Assembly (NCBI GenBank): GCA_016713175.1
Contig: JADJPQ010000007.1
Location: 310,001-374,000 of the forward strand
Direction of reading: 5' to 3'
From: Planctomycetota bacterium
GTDB lineage: Bacteria > Planctomycetota > UBA1135 > UBA2386
Length of the DNA stretch: 64,000 nucleotides
The position numbers were made by a program, and so were the translations under genes. A model generated the notes under the pieces. That model saw nothing but the letters and a program-made list of their open reading frames with translations, was not told the DNA's origin and made no database searches. Below, piece by piece: positions 19,701 to 27,491 of this stretch; the first letter of the stretch is position 1, and each line of letters begins with the position of its first letter.

Positions 19701-20919
19701 CGAGTCGGTGCCGCGCGGCGAATATGGGAACAACCATGCCGGCCGGATCGAGGCCTACGTGCGCACCCCCGCTCGCACCGACCGCCAGCCACTGCGACTG
19801 TCGGTGCGCACCACGCGTTCGATCCTGCGGCCCGTTCGCGTCGGCGAGATCCTCACCGCGGCGCCGCCAGCGCTGGCGGCGCTGCAATTCCTGCCGGTGC
19901 TGGCGCCGGAAGGGACGCTGCCGGATCCGCTGGGCGAGGATCCGCGCGGGCGCGAGGCGTTCGCGAGCACCGTCGCTGGCGGGGTGCGCTCGGTCGGCGA
20001 TCTGCTGCTGCAGGACCGCGAAGTGACGCGTGGGGCCTGGGCCGCCCTGTTGCGGCTCTGGCAACGACTCGGCGGCGCCGCGTCGTCGGCCCTCGTGCAC
20101 GCCGACGATCCAGCCGGCGTCGGTCGACTCGCGACCGCGGCGATGCTGCCCGAGCCGTGGGGCGACCGCGTGGAAGCGTTCCTCGCCGCCGCCGATGCCG
20201 AACCCGAACGGCCGATCACCGGCGTGACGTTCTTCCAGGCCTACGCGTTCTGCCGGCTGCTCGGTGAAGCGTTGGCCGGCGATCCCGAGTTGTTCCGGCT
20301 GCCGTTCGGCCATGAACTCGATCTGGCGGCCTTCGGCGGGCGACCGGTGACGGCGCGCCATGGGGCGCGGGTGGCGGGTGGAGTCGACGGTCGCGCGTTC
20401 GCGGCGGCGCGAAGTGCAATCGAAGCCGGCGATGGGCCGGAGGCAGCTCGCGAACTCGCGGTGGGCGATGTGGTGGCCGCGCCGGTCGGCGAGGCGCCGT
20501 TCCTGGGGCTCGACTTCGGCGTCCGCGAATGGGTGTTCGATCTGGTCGGCGAACGCGACAACGACCTGTGGCGCGAGTGGCTCAGCGATCACGGCATGCA
20601 TCTGGCCCGCGCGACCGAGTTCGCCAACGGTGTGGCGGCGCCGCCGGCGGCGTTGGCGCCGCGCACCAGCACGCTGGCGGTCGTCCGCGGTCTCGCGTTC
20701 GGCGAGATCGGCGGCCTCGTCGACCGCGATGGACTGCCGCTGCGCAGTCTGCCGTCCGGACCGCTCCCGGACAGCGTGCCCGGGGTCGTGCGGGCGGAAC
20801 AGCTGCGGCGCGATGGCCGCGACCTGCTGCCCGATCGAGTCGATCCCCGGTTGCGGCGGGTCGGTTTCCGGCTGGCGGCCCATCGGGAACTGCAGCGGCG
20901 GCTGCGGGAGCGACCATGA
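16711..20919 (+). CDS. Zinc-ribbon Ser/Thr kinase fused to an FGE-sulfatase-like domain
   Basis: A 1402-residue multidomain protein starting at GTG 16711, which retains a zinc ribbon (Cys 4, 7, 18, 21). Kinase domain about 53-315: GRGGMG loop, VAVK lysine at 84, HRD at 176-178, DFG at 199-201 and an SAPE motif, so probably active. One membrane helix lies at about 327-350. A long beta-rich region (about 370-1080), probably Ig-like, follows. The last 300 residues (about 1095-1395) resemble the formylglycine-generating-enzyme/sulfatase-modifying-factor fold: DREVTRGAW, ITGVTFFQAYAFCRLLGEAL, GVREWVFDLVG and LRRVGFRL. The Cys pair used by true FGE is not seen, so it may be a binding module. The stop overlaps the next start (ATGA). 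Confidence 0.85.
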   Translation: MKICLECEGIATQERDRCDSCGAVLLPVDAVHYPVRRGEADASNPLLGTVVDGKYRLKSVLGRGGMGTVFAAVHEVSLVPVAVKLLHPRLAARTEYRKSLLAEARKAGRVVHDHCARVLDVGETVDGTVYLAMELADGETLDGWVRGGGLPPSVVVDLLVQVCRALMAIHAASLVHRDLSSRNVMVAVADGRPLVKVLDFGIAGGMPLPGPGGTEIGGADAFANPVFSAPEVLAGQPGDARADLYGLGVLAFLALTGRLPVDAIDPRQAARATVAGQIERLPSLPGVPRRLHRVITRCLERDPARRPATAAAVLAELELVRGVRRPWVERVAIAAFVLASMLAVLAFAEPGEAFLQAPAGSRLAMAVPPLPADAAVQHLKPADLATVRCLFGGFRPDLLQLEVSRDGTALSRLPLLPVVDRTSAELTLTTAAAAWQKAVAQIGIASGGGPVDLSWSVPGRAPLAVARVRVDGEAPVVDWQFVPAPGTDAVGIRGDTRVRCTLQDTIGLMAAGFELQLPDGRRVLLPVPIDAAEFALGEALRGELTGVADQGVGTLLLWARDLAGNRTELTRSVTSLDPGVPGIAAITGPNGEAVVPYLGDRARILIRFTDAENGLTITVRDGNGGLLGSATGVAGVGPHELELISRSAATPRFRDGNHGIEIQDLAGNLRVVGWQASFRDRQVDPVLRVRAEDGGPPAVLLSRDELVAGTAGAALDFRCNPAFACVHVRLRGSDGAPLRDEASVLTWEASRPGEARITIGALAAGVHLLSLRIEGVGELAGREPSEPSWTLRVLPDVLEITVPTASSRYLPGLIDAGVLALQGALIRDGVGWRMDPGMLRFVHGELWMRGRSWSMLPLPERRGAEDPLLPTVAPAVGRNDLALLLRDVLGRPVRLRQGGGAARTIEHEGRQLQQFAEFWYHDAGPALLGEGLRVEFEQPLVVPIRLPLRFRAEERQVVRLGVGSAEYDAQAFTDDPGGGCVATFAVPAQAWVSAAGLESVPRGEYGNNHAGRIEAYVRTPARTDRQPLRLSVRTTRSILRPVRVGEILTAAPPALAALQFLPVLAPEGTLPDPLGEDPRGREAFASTVAGGVRSVGDLLLQDREVTRGAWAALLRLWQRLGGAASSALVHADDPAGVGRLATAAMLPEPWGDRVEAFLAAADAEPERPITGVTFFQAYAFCRLLGEALAGDPELFRLPFGHELDLAAFGGRPVTARHGARVAGGVDGRAFAAARSAIEAGDGPEAARELAVGDVVAAPVGEAPFLGLDFGVREWVFDLVGERDNDLWREWLSDHGMHLARATEFANGVAAPPAALAPRTSTLAVVRGLAFGEIGGLVDRDGLPLRSLPSGPLPDSVPGVVRAEQLRRDGRDLLPDRVDPRLRRVGFRLAAHRELQRRLRERP

Positions 20920-21983
20920 ACGGCGTCCGGCTCGCCCCGCGTTGGTTGGTCCGTCCGTTGCTGTCGATGCTGGCGCTGGCGTCAGCCTGCGTTTCCCCGG
21001 CCGGGGAGCTGCGAGGCCTCGCCGCCGATCCGCCGCTCGAGTACTCGGTGCTGGTCACCGGTCAGGTGGTCGGCAGCAGCAGCGCCCACGGGACGTTCGC
21101 CGCCCCGGAAGGCCAGCCGCCGATGACGACGGCCGACCTGGTGCAGGTGCTGCGCGCCGGCCGGGTGTTCTTGCAGGCCGCCGAGGACGACGACCCTGCC
21201 CATCGTCAGGCGGTGCTGGCGCAGCTCGCGTCACCGCAGCCGTCGCCGGAGTTGTTGGCGTTCCTGCAGCAGGCGCGCGATCGCGGCCACGACCTGCTGC
21301 TGGTGCTCGAACAGCTCGAGGACGGGCCGGTGGATGCGCAGGGCGTCAATGAACGTTGGCCGATCACCTTGGCCACCTGGTTGTTGCTCGGCGTCGGCGC
21401 GTTCATCCCCGATCACACGTTCGAGTCGCGGGCCACGTTGCGGGTGACGCTGCGCGATCTGCAGACCGGTCGCATCGTGCACGATCCGCGTGTGGTCGGC
21501 GGCCCCGTCGATCTGTCGCTGATCGAACGCACCGATTTCCTCGGCCTGGTGGCGTCGCTGATCGTGCCGCCGTTCTGGGTCCACGACGACGCCGCGGCAG
21601 CCAGGGCCGAGGTCCGGCACGTGACCGCGCGGCGGTTGTTGTTGTCGTTGGCCCGCGATCTGAAGAGTGCGCCCGTACGGCAGCGGCTGCGCGAACGGCT
21701 GCCGGTGATCGAACTGGTCCGCACCGAGGGCGCGACCGTGCTGCGCATCGATGTCGACGAAGCGCTGGCGCGCGTGCAACTGCGGCGGCAGGGTCGGGCG
21801 CTGGATCCAGCGCTCGGCGAGCCGCTGGAACGGGAACTGCTGGCCAGTGTCGCGCGCGAGGGCTCCCGGTTCGTCTACCGGGCGCCGCTGCAGGTGCCGG
21901 TGGCCGGCGGCCCGTTGCAGGTGCTGATCGGCACGATCGCCGGCAACGTCGCGTCGGTGACGCTGGCAGTGGAGGCCCCGTGA
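20916..21983 (+). CDS. Putative lipoprotein in kinase-phosphatase operon
   Basis: The product is 355 residues. The N-terminus is a signal peptide ending LALASAC, a weak lipobox, so it may be lipid-anchored after Cys 26. The rest is mixed alpha/beta with a hydrophobic stretch (ITLATWLLLGVGAFI) near 150; no family is recognised. It overlaps the kinase stop by 4 bp and its own stop overlaps the phosphatase start (GTGA). It may be the envelope-side partner of the kinase/phosphatase pair; this is inference from context only. Confidence 0.75.
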   Translation: MNGVRLAPRWLVRPLLSMLALASACVSPAGELRGLAADPPLEYSVLVTGQVVGSSSAHGTFAAPEGQPPMTTADLVQVLRAGRVFLQAAEDDDPAHRQAVLAQLASPQPSPELLAFLQQARDRGHDLLLVLEQLEDGPVDAQGVNERWPITLATWLLLGVGAFIPDHTFESRATLRVTLRDLQTGRIVHDPRVVGGPVDLSLIERTDFLGLVASLIVPPFWVHDDAAAARAEVRHVTARRLLLSLARDLKSAPVRQRLRERLPVIELVRTEGATVLRIDVDEALARVQLRRQGRALDPALGEPLERELLASVAREGSRFVYRAPLQVPVAGGPLQVLIGTIAGNVASVTLAVEAP

Positions 21984-22876
21984 AGCTGCCACCGGGCATC
22001 GCGTTGGGGGTGGCCACGCACACCGGGCTGGTGCGCTCGACCAACGAAGACGACTACTTGATCGCGGTCGGCGGCTTCGCCGACCGGGGCCTCTTGTGTG
22101 CGATCGCCGACGGCATGGGCGGCGCGGCCGGCGGGGCCGAAGCGAGCCGGTCGGCGCTGCGCGCGTTCGGCGTGGCGGTGCTGGAGCCGGGGCCAGACGT
22201 CGGCCCGGAGTCGCGGATCGCGACTGGTTTCGCCGCCGCCTGCCGGCGCGTGCATGTGCAGGCCAGCAGTGTCCCGGCGCTTCTGGACATGGGCACGACG
22301 CTGACTGCCGTGCTGCTGACCGGCGAAGCGGCGCACCTTGGGCACGTTGGCGACACCCGGGTCTACCGGCTGCGCGGCGGCGAACTCGTGCAACTGACGC
22401 AGGATCATGCGCTGCGCGAACCCGACAACCTGCTGACGCGCTGCATCGGTGGTGGGCAGGCCAACGAGACGCCCGACATCGGTTCGGTGCAACTGCAGCG
22501 CGGCGACCGGCTGTTGCTGGTCAGCGATGGCGTCTGGAGCGTGGTGCCTCCGCCCCTGCTGGCCAAGGCCTTGGCGACGCCGGAGCCGCAGTCCGCCGCC
22601 GATCAGATCGTCCGGGCCGCGCTGCTGGCCGGCGGGCCGGACAATGCGACGGCGATCGTCGTGGCGATGGGTGACGGCAGGGCCGCCGGGGCCGTGGAGC
22701 TGCCGCGCGAGGAACTGGTCAGGGTCCCGGAGCTGGCCAAGACCGCGCGATCGCTGCGTCGGCCGGCGTGGCCGTGGCTCCTGTTGCTCGTGGCGGTGCT
22801 GCTGGCGCTGGTCGCGCTGGCGCGTTGGTACCGCGATCTGCTGCCCTGGCCATGGCTGCAGGCGGTGTGGACGTGA
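21980..22876 (+). CDS. PP2C-family Ser/Thr protein phosphatase, C-terminally membrane-anchored
   Basis: A 298-residue PPM/PP2C phosphatase starting at GTG 21980. The metal-binding and core motifs are present: RSTNEDDY near 20, IADGMGG near 45, MGTTLTAVL, HVGDTRVYRL, LTQDH, LLLVSDGVWSVV and GGPDNATAIVV. A C-terminal membrane helix (WPWLLLLVAVLLALVALARWY) near 255-280 holds the enzyme at the membrane with the catalytic domain inside. As the last gene of the coupled kinase operon it most likely reverses phosphorylation by the kinase at 16711-20919, as in PknB-PstP type pairs (inference). Confidence 0.9.
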   Translation: MKLPPGIALGVATHTGLVRSTNEDDYLIAVGGFADRGLLCAIADGMGGAAGGAEASRSALRAFGVAVLEPGPDVGPESRIATGFAAACRRVHVQASSVPALLDMGTTLTAVLLTGEAAHLGHVGDTRVYRLRGGELVQLTQDHALREPDNLLTRCIGGGQANETPDIGSVQLQRGDRLLLVSDGVWSVVPPPLLAKALATPEPQSAADQIVRAALLAGGPDNATAIVVAMGDGRAAGAVELPREELVRVPELAKTARSLRRPAWPWLLLLVAVLLALVALARWYRDLLPWPWLQAVWT

Positions 22877-22956
22877 CCCCTGGCAACCATTCCGCCGCTC
22901 CGCGATTGCCGAGAACGCCCGGCTGCGCAACGATGGCCGGGCCCCGCTGAGTCCCG

Positions 22957-24120
22957 ATGCCGAAGAAACTGCAACGCAAGCTCCCCGTTCCAAAGCAGAG
23001 CGCCGCCGTGGCCACGGTCGAAACCGGCGGTGGCGATGGCGGCGGCGGTCTCCTGCGCCTGCGCGGCCGCGTGACGCCGAAGGTGCTGGCCGAGTTCACC
23101 AGCCAGCTCGCCGTGCTGCTGTCGGCCGGCATCCCGATCACCAAGAGCCTGCGGATCCTCGAAGGCCAGTCGGCGCCCGGGCCGATGAAGCGCACCGCGC
23201 GCGCGCTGCTCGACGACGTCGAAGGCGGCACACCGCTGTCGGAGGCGATGGCCAAGCACGACGGCACCTTCGACGCGCTGTACACCAACATGGTCCGCGC
23301 CGGCGAGGCCGGCGGTGTGCAGGAGGAGATCCTCAACCGGCTGTCGGCGTTCCTCGAACAGAGCCAGGCGATCAAGGCGCGGGTCAAGGGCGCGTTGGCC
23401 TACCCGATCGCGATCATCGTCGTCGCCGCGGCCGTGCTGCTCCTGGTGTTCACCTTCGTGATCCCGAAGTTCAAGCGGATCTTCGAAAGCACCGGTCGCG
23501 GCATCGAGGACTTCCACTGGACGACGCGCTGGGTGATCGGTATCGGCGAACACATGCAGGTCTGGTGGTGGACCTACCTGGTCGGTGCGGTGGGCATCTG
23601 GCTGCTGCACCGGTTGCTGCTGGCCAAGGTCGACGGCTACCGATCGTTCATGCACCGTTTCGCGCTGCGCGTGCCGCTGTTCGGCAAGCTGGTGCACAAG
23701 AACCTGGTCGCGCGCTTCGCCCGCACGTTCGGCACGCTGATCCAGAGCGGGGTGCCGCACCTGGAGGCGCTGGCGATCCTGGAGGACTCGGTCGACAACG
23801 TGCACATGAAGGTCGCCGTCGGCAAGGTGCATGCGTCGATCCGCGAAGGTGCCGGCATCGCGGTGCCGCTCGGCGAGAGCCGGATGTTCGACGACATCGT
23901 CGTCAACATGGTCGACGTCGGCGAGCAGACCGGCGAGCTGGACCGGATGCTGGTCAAGATCGCCGATCGCTACGAGACCGAGGTCAATCGCACCGTCGAC
24001 ACGACCTTCAAGCTGATCGAACCGATCATCCTGGTGGTCATGGCCGTGTTCGTCGGCTTCATCGTGTTCGCGCTGTTCTCGCCGTTGTTGACGCTGATGC
24101 AGAACCTGCAGAAGCGCTGA
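22957..24120 (+). CDS. GspF/PilC-family inner-membrane platform protein
   Basis: The product is 387 residues. After a Gly-rich N-terminal tail come two GspF domains (about 40-165 and 245-370): VLAEFTSQLAVLLSAGIPI and FARTFGTLIQSGVPHLEAL, each followed by a membrane helix, with a third helix in between. This is the normal size for the platform protein of type II secretion or type IV pili. The other core genes (ATPase, secretin, major pseudopilin) are not in the window, so the apparatus must be encoded elsewhere. A secretin-N-domain-like protein lies two genes downstream. Confidence 0.9.
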   Translation: MPKKLQRKLPVPKQSAAVATVETGGGDGGGGLLRLRGRVTPKVLAEFTSQLAVLLSAGIPITKSLRILEGQSAPGPMKRTARALLDDVEGGTPLSEAMAKHDGTFDALYTNMVRAGEAGGVQEEILNRLSAFLEQSQAIKARVKGALAYPIAIIVVAAAVLLLVFTFVIPKFKRIFESTGRGIEDFHWTTRWVIGIGEHMQVWWWTYLVGAVGIWLLHRLLLAKVDGYRSFMHRFALRVPLFGKLVHKNLVARFARTFGTLIQSGVPHLEALAILEDSVDNVHMKVAVGKVHASIREGAGIAVPLGESRMFDDIVVNMVDVGEQTGELDRMLVKIADRYETEVNRTVDTTFKLIEPIILVVMAVFVGFIVFALFSPLLTLMQNLQKR

Positions 24121-24132
24121 CGCGGCGGTCCC

Positions 24133-24137
24133 GGAGG
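24133..24137 (+). promoter_or_regulatory. Shine-Dalgarno GGAGG placing the start at CTG 24143
   Basis: GGAGG at 24133-24137 lies 5 nt before an in-frame CTG at 24143. Translation from that CTG restores a complete first membrane helix (LSLAWRILLIVLLLN), whereas the first GTG/ATG-type start at 24173 would begin inside the helix. Confidence 0.55.
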
Positions 24138-24142
24138 TCCCC

Positions 24143-25633
24143 CTGTCGCTGGCCTGGCGGATCCTGCTGATCGTGCTGCTGCTGAACGTCGCCACCACGG
24201 GCGGCGTGCAGGTGGTGGTGTTCCTCGCGCAACAGGAGTGGCAACGGCGGCAGGACCAGACGCTGGCCCGGGTGCTGGAGCCGACCTACCAGGCGATGTG
24301 GGTCGGGTTCCTCGCGGACGTCTACACCGCCGAGCGGCTCAGCACACCCGACGGCCGTCAGGTGCGGGCGCTGATCCGTTCGCCGCTGAACCTCGACCTG
24401 TTCGACGACGTGATGGTCGCCAGCGGCGCGCCGCCGTTCCCGGGCCTGGTCTACCTGAACCCCCGTGGCGCCGTGCATCGCGATCCCGAGGTGTTTCCCC
24501 GGCAGCAGATCTACGAGGGCATGGCCCAGGCCCGCTTCCGCGGGCGGGTGCCGGCCGGCGGCGGCTACTGCTACGCGATCCGGGACGGCGAGGACACCGA
24601 GGGTTTCCTGTGGTTCCGCCTCGGTACGATGCCGTCGCCGTTGCAGGTGCCGACCTGGATCGGACCGCTGACCGCCCTGTGCGGCACCGTGCTGTTCGCC
24701 GCGTTCGTGTTCTGGGCCGTGCGCAGCAGCGTCGGCCGGCCGCTGCAGGCCGTCGGCAGCGCGGCCGAGCGGGTCGGCGCCGGTCACTACGATGTGCGGT
24801 TGCCGCCGCTGCGCGGCATCCACGAACTGCAGGCGCTGGCGGATTCGTTCAACGCGATGGCCGCGAAAGTCGCCGGCCACACCGGCGATCTGCAGCGCGC
24901 GGTGACCGAAGCCATCGACAAGACCAAAGCCCAGGAACGCGCACTGGTGGTGTCCGGTCGGCTGGCGGCGATGGGCACGTTGGCGGCCGGCGTCGCGCAC
25001 GAGATCAACAACCCGATCGGCGGCATGCAGAACGCGGTCAGCCGGCTGCTGCAGGCAGAAGGACTGACCGACAAGCAGCGGCAGTACCTCGGGCTGGTGC
25101 AGGACGGACTGCAACGGGTCGCGCGCACGGCCCGCAAGCTGCTCGACTTCTCGCCCAAGAACGTGCAGGCCCGGCCGTTCCCGCTGGCGGCGGCGGTCGA
25201 GGGCGCGCGCGCGCTGGTCGAGCATCGGGTCCAGCAACAGGGCGTCACGCTGCAGGTCGACGCGCCCGCCGGTCTGCCGATGGTGGTCGGTGATCAGCAC
25301 GAACTGCAGCAGGTGGTGCTGAACCTGTTCCTGAACTCGCTCGATGCGCTGGGCCAGAAGGGGCGCGGCGGCACGATTGCGGTGCGCCTGCGCCTCGACG
25401 GCAGCAAGTTGCACCTGCACGTCGACGACGATGGGCCGGGGCTCGAAGCCAAGGATCTGGCGCGGGTGATGGATCCGTTCTTCACCAGGAAGGAACGGCC
25501 CGATGCCAGCGGGCTCGGCATGTTCATCAGCTATTCGATCGTCCAGAACCATGGCGGCGAGATCGCGCTCGACTCGGCGCCCGGGCAGGGTTTCCGGGTG
25601 CACATCACGCTGCCGGCGGCGCGGGCGGCGTGA
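24143..25633 (+). CDS. Membrane sensor histidine kinase (NtrB-like), apparent CTG start
   Basis: About 496 residues if translation begins at CTG 24143; 486 from GTG 24173. Architecture: membrane helix 1, a periplasmic sensor of about 150 residues, helix 2 (LTALCGTVLFAAFVFWAVRSS), a HAMP linker (GRPLQAVGSAAERVGAGHYDV), a dimerisation domain with the phospho-acceptor His in GVAHEINNP near 285, and an ATPase domain with N-box (VVLNLFLNSLDAL), G1 (DDDGPGL), F-box (DPFFTRK) and G2 (SGLGMFIS). All catalytic elements are present. No response regulator lies next to it; the only one in the window is at 44028-45407. It follows the PilC gene by 22 bp and may be co-transcribed. Confidence 0.9.
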   Translation: MSLAWRILLIVLLLNVATTGGVQVVVFLAQQEWQRRQDQTLARVLEPTYQAMWVGFLADVYTAERLSTPDGRQVRALIRSPLNLDLFDDVMVASGAPPFPGLVYLNPRGAVHRDPEVFPRQQIYEGMAQARFRGRVPAGGGYCYAIRDGEDTEGFLWFRLGTMPSPLQVPTWIGPLTALCGTVLFAAFVFWAVRSSVGRPLQAVGSAAERVGAGHYDVRLPPLRGIHELQALADSFNAMAAKVAGHTGDLQRAVTEAIDKTKAQERALVVSGRLAAMGTLAAGVAHEINNPIGGMQNAVSRLLQAEGLTDKQRQYLGLVQDGLQRVARTARKLLDFSPKNVQARPFPLAAAVEGARALVEHRVQQQGVTLQVDAPAGLPMVVGDQHELQQVVLNLFLNSLDALGQKGRGGTIAVRLRLDGSKLHLHVDDDGPGLEAKDLARVMDPFFTRKERPDASGLGMFISYSIVQNHGGEIALDSAPGQGFRVHITLPAARAA

Positions 25634-25727
25634 TTTTTCGTGACCGCTCCGACGAACGGGCGGGTCGGTGTCGTCTGTGCGGTGGCCGCAACGAACCACT
25701 GGCCAGCACCACGAACGAGAATCCAAC

Positions 25728-26465
25728 ATGTCGCCCACGCGCACCCTGACTGTCCTGTTCACCACCTGCCTGCTGGGGCTGCTGCCCTCCCAGGAGGAAC
25801 AAAAGGCCGCGGCCAGAGCGGCCCGGCCGATCGCCTTCGTCTCGCTGGACTTCGCCGGCGGTACGATGGCGCAGTTCGTGCGCGAACTGCGCTCGGCCCA
25901 GCCCAAGGCCAACGTTGCGCTTGGCGAGGGCGCCGAGAACACCAGGGTGCCGGCCCTGAAGGTGACCGACACCACCGTCGGCCAGGCGTTGGAAGTTGCC
26001 GCGGCGGTGGCCGCCGTCGGCGAGAACGGCGAGCAGATCGCCGTTCGCGAGGTCGGTGGTGGGCCCGGTGAAGCCGTCTACGCGGTCCAGGCGGTGCGAA
26101 CGCACATCGTGGGCATGAACGGCGGCCAGCCGACGACGCAGGTACGCGTGTTCTCGCTGGCGCAACTGACCGAACCGGCCGCTGGCGACAGCGCCCAGAC
26201 GCCGGTCGCGGTGCCCGTGGAGACGATCCTGTCCGCCATCGAGTCCGGCATTGCCGGCATGCTGGCCACGCCGAAAATGCGCTACCACCAGAACAGCAGC
26301 TTGTTGTTCGTGCAGGGTGACGATCGGCAGCTGTCGGTCGTGCGCGAAGTGCTGGCGAGCATCGAACAGGACCAGCGGATGCGCCGCTCGCGCCAGGTGG
26401 AGCAACAGAACATCGAGCGGGTGCGCAGCGCCCAACAAGGCACGGCACCGGGCGTCGGCAAGTAG
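25728..26465 (+). CDS. Secreted protein with secretin N-domain-like segments
   Basis: A 245-residue product. A signal peptide (MSPTRTLTVLFTTCLLGLLPSQ) is followed by a stretch like the secretin N0/STN fold (FVSLDFAGGTMAQFVRELR ... VTDTTVGQALEVAAAV) and later by one like a secretin N1/N2 repeat (MRYHQNSSLLFVQGDDRQLSVV). It ends before any secretin pore domain, in a basic Gln-rich tail. So it is either a standalone periplasmic N-domain protein or a remnant of a larger secretin. Its position after the PilC-like gene supports a link to a secretion machine. Similarity is by pattern only. Confidence 0.6.
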   Translation: MSPTRTLTVLFTTCLLGLLPSQEEQKAAARAARPIAFVSLDFAGGTMAQFVRELRSAQPKANVALGEGAENTRVPALKVTDTTVGQALEVAAAVAAVGENGEQIAVREVGGGPGEAVYAVQAVRTHIVGMNGGQPTTQVRVFSLAQLTEPAAGDSAQTPVAVPVETILSAIESGIAGMLATPKMRYHQNSSLLFVQGDDRQLSVVREVLASIEQDQRMRRSRQVEQQNIERVRSAQQGTAPGVGK

Positions 26466-26477
26466 CGGAGCGCGCGG

Positions 26478-27053
26478 GTGGCATTGGTCCCATGCCAGCC
26501 GACGGCAGCGCTGCTGCCGGAGATCGCCGCCGGCGATGCCGCAGCGTTCGGCCGCTTCTACGACGCCTGGTTCCCGGCGGCGTTGGCGCTCGCGCGGACG
26601 ATCGCCCGCCGCGACGAGTCGTTTGGCATGGATGTCGTGCAGGACGTGATGTGCAAGGTCGCCGATGCGCCGCCGCAGGCCGAGAACGACGACGTGGTGG
26701 CCGCGTGGATGTCGCGGGCGATCTGGACGGCGGCGATCGATCGCCTGCGCAGCGAGCAGCGGCGGGCCCGGCGCGAGACCGTGGTCGCCTCACAGCGACC
26801 GGAACGGAGCGACGAGACGCCGTGGCTGTCGGCGCTGGCGAACGAACGGCTGGCATGGCTGCGAGGGCAGCTGGCGGCCTTGCCCGAGGCCGAGGCGGCG
26901 TTGCTGCAGGCACGGTTTGGCGACGCGTCGACGCTGGCGGCGACCGGCGCGCGACTTGGTCTCAGTGGCGATGCGGCGCATGGGCGGATCCGCCGGGTGT
27001 TGCTGCGCTTGCGACAGGCGGCGAAGGAATGGTTCTCCGATGAACGACCCTGA
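26478..27053 (+). CDS. ECF-type RNA polymerase sigma factor
   Basis: A 191-residue protein starting at GTG 26478. Region 2 is at about 22-95: FGRFYDAWFPAALALARTI, DVVQDVMCKVADAP, then AWMSRAIWTAAIDRLRSEQRRARRE, the usual DNA-melting helix with its basic end. Region 4 is at about 130-185: LAALPEAEAALLQARFGD, LAATGARLGLSGDAAHGRI, RRVLLRLRQ. Its 3' end overlaps the next gene by 14 bp, so the two are coupled. This sigma type differs clearly from the one at 9092. Confidence 0.85.
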   Translation: MALVPCQPTAALLPEIAAGDAAAFGRFYDAWFPAALALARTIARRDESFGMDVVQDVMCKVADAPPQAENDDVVAAWMSRAIWTAAIDRLRSEQRRARRETVVASQRPERSDETPWLSALANERLAWLRGQLAALPEAEAALLQARFGDASTLAATGARLGLSGDAAHGRIRRVLLRLRQAAKEWFSDERP

Positions 27054-27489
27054 TCCCACGAGTTGGCAAGGCCTGAGTCCGGCGGGCGCCGCGCGGCGCG
27101 ACGTGCTGCGGTCGCAGCTGCTTGCCCGGGTGGGCTGGCGCGGGCGGCGTCGGCGTGGCGCCCAGGCGCTGCTGCTGGCGGCCGTCATGGTGCTGGCCTG
27201 GTTCGCGATCGCACCGGTCATGCCGCTCGAGCGTTCGCCGATCGGGTCGGTGGTTTCGCCATCAACCCCGGTGGCCAGCGCCGAGCCGACCTGGCGGATC
27301 GTGCGCGACGATCCGTCGGTGCTCTCGCGTTGCGCCACGACGGCCGTGGTCAGCAGGGTCGAGTTCCTCGACGATCGGGAACTGCAGCAGCAGCTGGTAC
27401 TCAGCGGCCGGTCCGGGGCCATGGTCCGCAGTGGCGATCGCGTGATCGTGCTGGCGCCCGCCGATTCGTGGGCGCCGGTAGAGCCCTGA
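27040..27489 (+). CDS. Small single-pass membrane protein, possible anti-sigma partner
   Basis: The product is 149 residues, starting at ATG 27040 inside the end of the sigma gene. The N-terminal 40 residues are cytoplasmic and basic (ARRDVLRSQLLARVGWRGRRRR). One membrane helix (ALLLAAVMVLAWFAIAPVM) is followed by about 85 residues outside. Cytoplasmic head, single helix and overlap with a sigma gene is the usual shape of anti-sigma factors, but the head is too short for a classic zinc or ASD domain. The role is inferred from context only. The convergent galactokinase gene ends 3 bp away. Confidence 0.65.
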   Translation: MNDPDPTSWQGLSPAGAARRDVLRSQLLARVGWRGRRRRGAQALLLAAVMVLAWFAIAPVMPLERSPIGSVVSPSTPVASAEPTWRIVRDDPSVLSRCATTAVVSRVEFLDDRELQQQLVLSGRSGAMVRSGDRVIVLAPADSWAPVEP

Positions 27490-27491
27490 TC

